64,000 nucleotides of DNA from Nannocystis exedens (GTDB lineage: Bacteria > Myxococcota_A > Polyangia > Nannocystales > Nannocystaceae). Position numbers and translations under genes: made by a program. Positions within the stretch are counted from its first letter, which is position 1. The number at the start of each line of letters is the position of its first letter. Location: NCBI RefSeq assembly GCF_002343915.1, contig NZ_NETK01000001.1:4846001-4910000 (forward strand). The letters are read 5' to 3'. The notes under the pieces were generated by a model that had not been told where the DNA came from, did not search any database, and worked only from the letters and a program-made list of their open reading frames with translations. Positions 43,285-49,916 of the stretch are shown here, one piece after another.

Positions 43285-43337
43285 GACATGGCGCAGAAGA
43301 CATGCCCTCTCGGGCATACCCCTTCGGACATGCCCCA
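43261..43337. repeat. GACATGTC-family array between convergent genes
   Basis: TGTCCGCTCGTACAGGTCGC, GGACATGGCG, AGACATGCCC-TCTC-GGGCAT (perfect 6-bp stem 43302-43317) and CGGACATGCCCC. It lies between two stop codons. Confidence 0.75.
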
Positions 43338-43348
43338 TTTTAGCGGAA

Positions 43349-44929
43349 TCAATCGTCGATCGCGCCGGCCTCGATCCACGCGCGCAGCTTGGCGACCAGC
43401 GGGTCGGGCAGCAGGGTCGGGGCGTTGAACGGCATGTGGCGGACGGTCGCGCCGTTGCCGTTCTGCGGCTCGCACTCGGCGACCAGGCGGTACAGCCAGC
43501 TCGCCTGAGGGTCGCCGGGGGTGACGAGCGGGTCGGGCGTGTCGGCGACGACCTCGTGGGCGAGCAGGCGGGCGCCGAGGCCTTCGGCGGTCTGCAGGTC
43601 GAGGCCGGCGGCCGGAGCCGACGAGTCGTGACAGGACGAGAAGGTGCAGCTCGGGGTGAAGATCGCGTCGCGCACGCTGGTCAGCGTCGTCGGGGTGTCG
43701 GGCACGGCCGTCGGCGGGCTGTCGACGCAGCTCTTGGTCGGCTCGAGGTCGACGTCGCCCGGGTCGGTCGGCGGCACGTAGAGCGGCCGGGCGATCTCCT
43801 CCGGCGTCGGCGGGCCCTGGGCCGGGTTCTTGAACACGGCATAGTTGGCGCACTCGGCCTCGTGCAGCACCACCTCGCCGTCGACGCCGACCAGCTGCGA
43901 GCCCTCGCTGACGCGCGACTCGATCATCACCCGCGCGTCGACCAGCCCGAGCATCATGCACATCTCCTGGTCGCCGATCCCGTAGCCGATGTCCTTGTTG
44001 AGCCAATTGTTGAAGCCGCAGGCGAAGCGCAGGCCGTCGGCGTCGGACAGGTCGACCGGCGGGTCGAACGCGGCCCCGTTGGCGCCGCCGTTGAAGCCGT
44101 CGAGCTCGAACAGGAACTCGCCGTCCCGCGGGCCGCCGAGGATCTGCAGGCCGAAGTACTCCCCGAGGTAGTGGTAGTGCGGGAGCACGTAGTAGAGCTT
44201 CATGTCGAACGGCTTGCCGGTCGACTTCTCGAAGGTCGCCTTGAACGAGCAGTTGCCGGTGAAGCGGCTGTGCTTGTTCGCGGGGATCGCCAGGTCGCGG
44301 TAGTCGAGGTGCATCGCCGCCAGCACGGCGCCGATGTCGCGCGGGTGGATGATGTCGAGCGCCATCCGCAGCTCGGACTCGAGGTCGGTGCTGCCGAGGT
44401 TGAGCAGGTGCACGCCGGCGATGATCTTGTGCCGCGGCGGGATCTTGATCACCGCGCCCGCCGGCAGCTGCATGACCTCCTGCCGCGACTGGGTCGACTG
44501 GGCGAACAGCACCGTGCCCTCGACCGCGGCGGTGATCTCGTTGTAGTCGCGCGAGGCGCAGTCCCAGAACCCGTCCTCGCCGGCGAACACCTCCTCCGGC
44601 ACCGCGAACCAGTTGCTGTGGTGGAACCCGCCGTCGTTGACGAGCGTCACCGCGTTGACGTAGATCGCCTCGTCGTTGTGCAGCGTCCACTGCACGCACG
44701 GCTCGATCTCGAGGTACGGCGTCATCAAGTAGCTGCCGAAGCTGTGGACCACCGTCGCCGTCTCGGGCGCCGGCTCGCCGGTGGTCGACGTCGGGTCCGG
44801 CGGGCTGCCGGTGGTCGCGGTCGCGGGCTCGAAGGTGGCGCCGGTGCTGGCGGCGTCGCTGCCCGAAGAGCCAGGTTCAAGGCGACAGGCGCACGCGAGG
44901 GCGAGGACGACGAGCGAGCGGCGGTGCAT
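43349..44929 (-). CDS. Copper type II monooxygenase-like protein with CX4CH domain, copy 1
   Basis: A 526-residue lipoprotein (lipobox LACAC). The body matches peptidylglycine monooxygenase copper motifs: FHHSNW (HH pair), PPRHKIIAGVHLLN, PHYHYLGEYF (H-x-H) and GDQEMCMMLG (Met ligand). A C-terminal ~110-residue domain has FTPSCTFSSCHDSS, a CX4CH haem-attachment-like motif, then HMPFNAPTLLPD. A redox partner fused to a copper oxygenase is plausible. The N-terminal CRLEPGSSG after the lipobox is repeat-encoded. It is 8 bp downstream of its paralog and cotranscribed. Substrate unknown. Confidence 0.75.
   Translation of the reverse strand: MHRRSLVVLALACACRLEPGSSGSDAASTGATFEPATATTGSPPDPTSTTGEPAPETATVVHSFGSYLMTPYLEIEPCVQWTLHNDEAIYVNAVTLVNDGGFHHSNWFAVPEEVFAGEDGFWDCASRDYNEITAAVEGTVLFAQSTQSRQEVMQLPAGAVIKIPPRHKIIAGVHLLNLGSTDLESELRMALDIIHPRDIGAVLAAMHLDYRDLAIPANKHSRFTGNCSFKATFEKSTGKPFDMKLYYVLPHYHYLGEYFGLQILGGPRDGEFLFELDGFNGGANGAAFDPPVDLSDADGLRFACGFNNWLNKDIGYGIGDQEMCMMLGLVDARVMIESRVSEGSQLVGVDGEVVLHEAECANYAVFKNPAQGPPTPEEIARPLYVPPTDPGDVDLEPTKSCVDSPPTAVPDTPTTLTSVRDAIFTPSCTFSSCHDSSAPAAGLDLQTAEGLGARLLAHEVVADTPDPLVTPGDPQASWLYRLVAECEPQNGNGATVRHMPFNAPTLLPDPLVAKLRAWIEAGAIDD
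44861..44890. repeat. CCAGGT subfamily element at a lipobox
   Basis: CCCGAAGAGCCAGGTTCAAG then GCGACAGGC. It encodes residues next to the lipid-modified Cys of copy 1. Confidence 0.5.
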
Positions 44930-44937
44930 GGCGGTAC

Positions 44938-46476
44938 TCAATTATTCTCGGCGCCGGCGTTGATCCACGCGCGGATCAGCGCGACCGCGCCGTCGGTGAG
45001 CAGGGTGGGCGCGTTGTAGGGCATGTGACGGACGGTCTGGCCGTCGCTGTCGGTCGGGTCACAGCGCGAGACGATCCGGTACAGCCAGCTGCCCTCGGCG
45101 TCGCCGGGGGCGACGAGCGGGACGTCGACCCGGGCTGCGACCTTGTGGGCCAGCAGGCGCTCGTGGAGGCCCGGCGACTGCAGGTCGAGGCCGGCCGCGG
45201 GTTGCTTGGCGTCGTGGCACGACGAGAACACGCAGCCCGGTGCGAAGATGGCGCCGTAGATGCCCTCCAGGCTCGGCGCGCCCTTGGACGGCACGCTCGG
45301 GTCGGCGTCGACGCACTGCTTCAGCGGCTCGAGGTCGACGTCGCCCGGGTCGCCCGGCGGGACGTACAGCGGCGCGGCCTTCTCTTCTCCCGTGGGCTCG
45401 GTCTGGGCGCCGTTCTCGGGGAAGGCGATCACCTGGCACGGGCCCTCGTGCAGGAGCACGTCGCCCTCGACCCCGGTCGGCTTGGAGCCGGTGAGGACGC
45501 TGACGTCCATGATCGCCCGGCTGTCGGCGAGGCCGAGCATGACGCACATCTCCTGGTCGCCGATGCCCCAGCCGACCGAGACGTCGCGCCAGTTGTCGAA
45601 GCCGCACGAGAAGCGCAGGCCCTCGCTGCCGTTCAGCTCGAGCGGCGGGTCGAACGCCTTGCCGCCGGCGTCGGCGTTGAAGCCGGTCTTCTCGAACACG
45701 ACCTCGCTGTCGCCGTCGGCGTCGAACCTCTCGAGGCGGAAGTGATCGCCGAGGTAATGGGTGTGCGGCAGGACGTGGTAGAGCTTGAGGTCGAACTCGC
45801 CGTCGACGGCGCCGACGTAGGGCCCGCGGAGCTTGCAGGTGCCGGTGAAGCGGCTGCGCCGCTGCGGCGGGATGTCGAGGTCGAAGTACGACAGGCGGAA
45901 CGGAGCGACCAGGACCTCGACGTCGCGCGGGTGGATGATGTCGAGGGCCATGCGCAGCTCGGTCTCGATGGCGACGCTGGCGAGGTTGAGGAGGTGGACG
46001 CCGGCGATGATCTTGTGCCGCGGGGGGATCTTGATGACCACGCCCGGCGGGAGCTGCTGGACCTCGCTGCGCGACTGGGTCGACTGGGCGAACACCACGG
46101 TGCCCGAGAGCGCGGCGTCGAGCTCGCTGTAGCCGCGGTCGGAGCAGCGGAAGAACCCGTCCTCGCCCGGGAACTTGTCCTCCGGGACCGTCAGCCAGTT
46201 GCTGTGGTGAAAGCCGCCGTCGTTGACCAGCGTGACGGCGTTGACGTAGAGCGGCTGCTCGTTGTGCAGCGTCCACTGCACGCACGGCTCGGTCTCCTCG
46301 AAGGCGGCGAGCGACGTGAGCCCGAAGGTGTGGACCATCGTCGCGCGCGAGCCGTCGTCCGGCTCGCCGGTGCTCGCGCTGCCGGTGGTCTCGGTCGCGG
46401 TCGGGTTCTCGGATGTCCGACAGGACAGGCTCGCAGCGACGAGCCCCGCCGCGGCCGTCCGTACCAGCAGGTGCAT
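44938..46476 (-). CDS. Copper type II monooxygenase-like protein with CX4CH domain, copy 2
   Basis: A 512-residue paralog of the gene at 43349-44929: HHSNW, PPRHKIIAGVHLLN, LPHTHYLGDHF (the classical HTH copper motif), GDQEMCVMLG, and C-terminal FAPGCVFSSCHDAK plus RHMPYNAPTLLTD. GGAGG seven bases before ATG 46476 sets the start. Lipobox SLSC, with its Cys inside a repeat unit (46411-46430). The tandem pair may act on different substrates or form a heteromer. No electron-donor gene is adjacent. Confidence 0.75.
   Translation of the reverse strand: MHLLVRTAAAGLVAASLSCRTSENPTATETTGSASTGEPDDGSRATMVHTFGLTSLAAFEETEPCVQWTLHNEQPLYVNAVTLVNDGGFHHSNWLTVPEDKFPGEDGFFRCSDRGYSELDAALSGTVVFAQSTQSRSEVQQLPPGVVIKIPPRHKIIAGVHLLNLASVAIETELRMALDIIHPRDVEVLVAPFRLSYFDLDIPPQRRSRFTGTCKLRGPYVGAVDGEFDLKLYHVLPHTHYLGDHFRLERFDADGDSEVVFEKTGFNADAGGKAFDPPLELNGSEGLRFSCGFDNWRDVSVGWGIGDQEMCVMLGLADSRAIMDVSVLTGSKPTGVEGDVLLHEGPCQVIAFPENGAQTEPTGEEKAAPLYVPPGDPGDVDLEPLKQCVDADPSVPSKGAPSLEGIYGAIFAPGCVFSSCHDAKQPAAGLDLQSPGLHERLLAHKVAARVDVPLVAPGDAEGSWLYRIVSRCDPTDSDGQTVRHMPYNAPTLLTDGAVALIRAWINAGAENN
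46411..46430. repeat. GACATGTC-family unit at a lipobox
   Basis: GGATGTCCGACAGGACAGGC. On the minus strand it encodes SLSCRTSE, with the lipid-modified Cys in the middle. Confidence 0.6.
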
Positions 46477-46540
46477 GTACATGCCTCCAGGACCGGACCA
46501 GGCCGCCCCACGGCAAATTATCACCGCGCCTGCCGCCTCG

Positions 46541-46966
46541 CTACGAAGACCTGCGGGCGGCCGTCTGTGACGCCAATACCGCGTCGATCGCCGCCTCCAG
46601 GCGCGGGGCCACCAGCGCCTCGAAGCGGCCGCGCACCGCCGGGTCGCCGAAGCACCAGTAGGCCACCAGCGCCTCGAGGCCGGTCGCCGCGCGGTAAGCC
46701 CGCACGTCCCGCACGCCGCGGCCGGACGCCTTGAGGCTGACGTTGCGGCCGCGCCGCACGACCCCGGCCTCGGCCTCGTCGAGCTCCGGCTCGATGGCCG
46801 CGAGCAGCTCGGCCTGGGCCTCGGCGCAGACGATGCGGGCCTTCATGGCGTGGAGCCGGTCGGTCGGGTAGTCGCCTCGCCGCGCGAGCCGGAGCCGGAC
46901 CTCCCGCTCGAACTCGGCGTCGCCGAGCCACGCGAGGGTGCGGATCGATCTCCCCTGCAGGTCCAT
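46541..46966 (-). CDS. mrnC: Mini-ribonuclease III-like protein
   Basis: A 141-residue protein made of one RNase III catalytic domain without dsRNA-binding domain. TLAWLGDAEFEREVRLRL matches the LAYxGDAxxE signature (catalytic Asp), LHAMKARIVCAEAQAELL the helix 3 block, VVRRGRNVSLKA the R-GRN loop and YRAATGLEALVAYWCFGD the second catalytic Glu. In Bacillus MrnC trims 23S rRNA ends with L3. It is mostly known from Firmicutes and cyanobacteria, so finding it here is of note. Start ATG 46966. Divergent from the MFS gene. Confidence 0.8.
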   Translation of the reverse strand: MDLQGRSIRTLAWLGDAEFEREVRLRLARRGDYPTDRLHAMKARIVCAEAQAELLAAIEPELDEAEAGVVRRGRNVSLKASGRGVRDVRAYRAATGLEALVAYWCFGDPAVRGRFEALVAPRLEAAIDAVLASQTAARRSS

Positions 46967-47064
46967 GGGCGCGGCGCAGCATAGTCCAGCCACGCGCACG
47001 CCCGCGCGTGAGCCCTTGCACGTGCGAACCACGAGTCGGCGTCGGTGACGCTGCCGAGCAGCGC

Positions 47065-47070
47065 TATGCT
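47065..47070 (+). promoter_or_regulatory. -10 box (TATGCT) of a leaderless gene
   Basis: Ends 10 nt before ATG 47081. No SD. Confidence 0.4.
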
Positions 47071-47080
47071 CCGGCCGCCC

Positions 47081-48337
47081 ATGGCCGAGCGCCCCCGCTT
47101 TTCCTCCCGGTATTTGGCGTACGCGCTGGCGGTCGTGTTCTTCGCCAACTTCCTCAACTACGCCGACCGCCAGGTGGTCAGCGCGCTCGAGGTCGAGATC
47201 AAGAGCGCCTTCGCCATGACCAAGGCGGAGTTCGGCATGCTGTGGTCGGCCTTCACGCTCGGCTACATGGTGTTCGCGCCGCTGATCGGCTACTGGGCCG
47301 GGCGCTACCGCCGGACCATGATCTTCGCCGCCTGCGTGTTCATCTGGTCGCTGGCGACGATCGGCTCGGGCCTGGCGACCGGCAAGACGGGGCTGTTCCT
47401 GTCGCGCTTTTTGATCGGCGTCGGCGAGGCCGGCTGCCTCGTCATCGGCCCGACGCTGGTCGCCGACTACTTCTCCGACCGCGTCCGCGGCCGCGCGCTG
47501 GCCCTGTTCTTCCTCGGCATGCCGCTCGGCGGCACGGCGGGCTACCTGATCGGCGGCCTCGTCACCCACTACTCCGGAAGCTGGCAGAACGCGTTCTACG
47601 TCGCCGGCGCGCCCGGGCTGCTGATCGCGGTCCTGATCGCGCTGCTGGCCGAGCCTTCGCGCGTCGGGCACTCTGGGACAGGTTCTCACGAACATGTCCA
47701 TGGGGTCAGGTCGTACCTCGCCCTGCTGCGCAACAAGACGCTGATGCTGATCATCCTCGCGCAGGCGTTCGCGGTGATGATCCTGGTGCCGATCCTCCAC
47801 TACAGCATCGAGTTCTTCCAAAAGGAGCGCGGCATGACGAAGGTCGAGGCGTCGCTGGCGCTCGGGGTGATCGGCCTGGTCGGCGGCCTCATCGGTTCGG
47901 GTTTGGCCGGCCTGCTCGGCGACCGCCTGGCGCGCCGCACCCGCGGCGCGTACGCCCTGCTCGCCGGCATCGCCTACGCGCTGGCGCTGCCGGCCTTCTT
48001 CATCGGCTTCTCGGCCGAGAGCCGGGCGATCTTCCTGCCCGCGCTCGGGGTCGGCGCGACCTGCCTGTTCCTCTGCATGCCGTCGGTCAACACCCAGATC
48101 GCCAACGTCGTGCCCGGCGCCCAGCGGGCGATGGCCTACGCGCTCGCGGTGTTCATCCTCCACTTCCTCGGCGACATGGCGGCCCCGCCGCTGTTCGGCC
48201 AGGTCGCCGAGGTCTACGGCTCGCAGCAGACGTTCCTCGTCACCTCGTCGACGCTGATCCTCGCGGCGACCTGCTGCTTCGTCGCGGTGCGCACGGCCGA
48301 GAAGGACATCAAGAAGTTCGTCGAGGGGCAGCCCTAG
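47081..48337 (+). CDS. MFS transporter, Spinster-like
   Basis: A 418-residue 12-TM major facilitator. FFANFLNYADRQVVSALEVE is typical of the Spinster/hexuronate group, YWAGRYRRTM the loop 2-3 motif, and GVGEAGCLVIGPTLVADYF TM4. The central cytoplasmic loop (residues ~195-220) carries a repeat-derived insert, GHSGTGSHEHVHGVRS, rich in His and Gly. Substrate unknown; relatives move sphingolipids, sugars or organic anions. A perfect 14-bp inverted repeat follows the gene. The leaderless start at ATG 47081 faces mrnC. Confidence 0.85.
   Translation: MAERPRFSSRYLAYALAVVFFANFLNYADRQVVSALEVEIKSAFAMTKAEFGMLWSAFTLGYMVFAPLIGYWAGRYRRTMIFAACVFIWSLATIGSGLATGKTGLFLSRFLIGVGEAGCLVIGPTLVADYFSDRVRGRALALFFLGMPLGGTAGYLIGGLVTHYSGSWQNAFYVAGAPGLLIAVLIALLAEPSRVGHSGTGSHEHVHGVRSYLALLRNKTLMLIILAQAFAVMILVPILHYSIEFFQKERGMTKVEASLALGVIGLVGGLIGSGLAGLLGDRLARRTRGAYALLAGIAYALALPAFFIGFSAESRAIFLPALGVGATCLFLCMPSVNTQIANVVPGAQRAMAYALAVFILHFLGDMAAPPLFGQVAEVYGSQQTFLVTSSTLILAATCCFVAVRTAEKDIKKFVEGQP
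47673..47710. repeat. GACATGTC-family element in the MFS central loop
   Basis: CTGGGACAGGTTCTCACG, AACATGTCCATGG, GGTCAGG. In frame as GTGSHEHVHGV between TM6 and TM7. Confidence 0.7.
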
Positions 48338-48381
48338 CGTGGCGCCGCGGCGGCCGAGCGCCGCGGCGGCGAAGGTTCGCT

Positions 48382-48415
48382 GCCCACAAGGACATGTCCT
48401 TATGTCCTTGTGGGC
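48382..48415. terminator. Perfect 14-bp inverted repeat between convergent genes
   Basis: Arms GCCCACAAGGACAT and ATGTCCTTGTGGGC around GTCCTT, containing a GGACATGTCC core. It sits 45 bp after the MFS stop, with the convergent gene ending at 48593. Probably a bidirectional terminator that grew from a GACATGTC unit. Confidence 0.6.
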
Positions 48416-48592
48416 CGCAGGCCGGGCGCGACCGACTGACTTCCGTCCGGCGCCCGCGCGGGCCCTCGCAGTGTCCGTCCCTCAGCTATCTACTTTGCGC
48501 TCTGCTGCGCACCATCGATGCTAGCAACCGTGCGCGGCAGCGACAAGGCGCGGCGGCGCCTCGTGGGGCCTTTGCGACAGCCTCGTACGGCG

Positions 48593-49900
48593 TCAACCGT
48601 CGTAGCTCTCGTCGCCGATCGTGGCCTTGAGCGCACCGGTTGCGGCGTCGTACACCTCGACGGAGCTCATGCGGACCAGGAAGACGTGGTTCGCCGTGGC
48701 CTCGATGCCGCGCAGCCAGTCGACGGCGAAAATGCTGCGCAGCTTGTTGTCCCACAGGCGGTCGCCGGTCTTCGCGTCGAGGGCGGCGAGGTGCCAGTGT
48801 TCGGAGCCCTCGCCGTAGGTGGCGAAGTAGCGACCGCCGGCCAGGATGTCCTGTTCGTTGTCGCGCTCGCGCACCGAGGCGAGGTCGACCGCGGGCACCG
48901 GGCTCTTCCAGCGGACCTCGCGTGACGCGGGGTCGAAGCCGAAGGCCATCGGATAGGCGGTGCCCGGCGACTTCACGCCGCGCGCGACGCCCAGCGCACC
49001 GTCGAGGTGGACGCCCGAGACGTCGATGCCCTCGACCTTCGGCGCGCGGCGCAGCCGCTCGCTCGTCGACAGCGATGGGTCTCCGCCGCGCGGGCTCCAC
49101 CCGCCCTGCGCGTCGCAAGCCCGCGGCAGCTTCTCCTCCTTGAGCGCCGGCCCGGCGGCGTCGACCAGGAACTGGCGCCGGTCGACCAGCGCGAGGTAGA
49201 GGCGCGGGCTCTCACCTGTCCCTTCGAGCAGGCAGAAGCGCTCGGCGCGGTCGGTCAGCGCGATGTCCTGCACCGACTTGCCCGTGGCCAGCTCGAACAC
49301 CTTGAGCTTGCCGCGGAAGTCGGTGACGAAGAGGCGCTCGCCGACCACGCTGAAGTACGTCGAGCGATAGGCCTCGCCGTAGCTGCCGAACGGGCCGACG
49401 CGGTAGCGCTCCTTGCCGTCGTCGGCCGCGAACACGGCCACGTGGAGCTGGTCGTCGGGGCGCACGCGCAGGCGGCCGAGCACGTGCTCCTTGCCGTCGA
49501 TGGTGACGATGACCGGCGGGCCGCCGACCTCGTCCCACATGAAGTCGGCCTCGTTGCGCATCGGGTCGGCCTTGACCGGCGGGCCGCCGATCGTCGGCGT
49601 CTGCGCCGGAGCGCCGGGCGTCGTCGGCACCAGCGCCTGAGAGATCGAGCTCGGGCCGGCGGGCGACATCACGAAATAACCGGCGACGACGCCGAGCACC
49701 ACCGTCGTCGCCAAGCCGCTGAGCAGCGCGCCGACGACCTTGGGGGACGCGCCCGCGTTCGCGTGGTGCTGCGGCGGCACGGCCGTGGTCCGCGGCAGGT
49801 CGAAGTTCGCGCCGCAGTACTGGCAGCGCGCGCGTCGCTTGCTGTCGTCGGGCTGGAGCTTGGCGCCGCAGTTGGGGCAGTCGAAGCTGATCACGGCCAT
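48593..49900 (-). CDS. Zinc-ribbon membrane protein with PQQ-like propeller
   Basis: A 435-residue protein. An N-terminal zinc ribbon (FDCPNCGAKLQPDD, RCQYCGANFDLP) is followed by one TM (ALLSGLATTVVLGVVAGYFV) and an external propeller-like region with repeating strands (LHVAVFAADDGKERYRVGPF, LKVFELATGKSVQDIAL, LAALDAKTGDRLWDNKL, VEVYDAATGALKATIGD). The VYDxxTG turns are those of PQQ-like/quinoprotein propellers, which often act as sensors or scaffolds. A repeat unit at 49211-49233 encodes LLEGTGESP. Function unknown. Start ATG 49900. Confidence 0.7.
   Translation of the reverse strand: MAVISFDCPNCGAKLQPDDSKRRARCQYCGANFDLPRTTAVPPQHHANAGASPKVVGALLSGLATTVVLGVVAGYFVMSPAGPSSISQALVPTTPGAPAQTPTIGGPPVKADPMRNEADFMWDEVGGPPVIVTIDGKEHVLGRLRVRPDDQLHVAVFAADDGKERYRVGPFGSYGEAYRSTYFSVVGERLFVTDFRGKLKVFELATGKSVQDIALTDRAERFCLLEGTGESPRLYLALVDRRQFLVDAAGPALKEEKLPRACDAQGGWSPRGGDPSLSTSERLRRAPKVEGIDVSGVHLDGALGVARGVKSPGTAYPMAFGFDPASREVRWKSPVPAVDLASVRERDNEQDILAGGRYFATYGEGSEHWHLAALDAKTGDRLWDNKLRSIFAVDWLRGIEATANHVFLVRMSSVEVYDAATGALKATIGDESYDG
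49211..49233. repeat. CTGTCC unit inside the propeller gene
   Basis: CTCACCTGTCCCTTCGAGCA plus GGC, with a TTCG string between ACCTG and CAGG. Reads LLEGTGESP on the minus strand. Confidence 0.5.
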
Positions 49901-49916
49901 GGCGGCGACGACGGTA

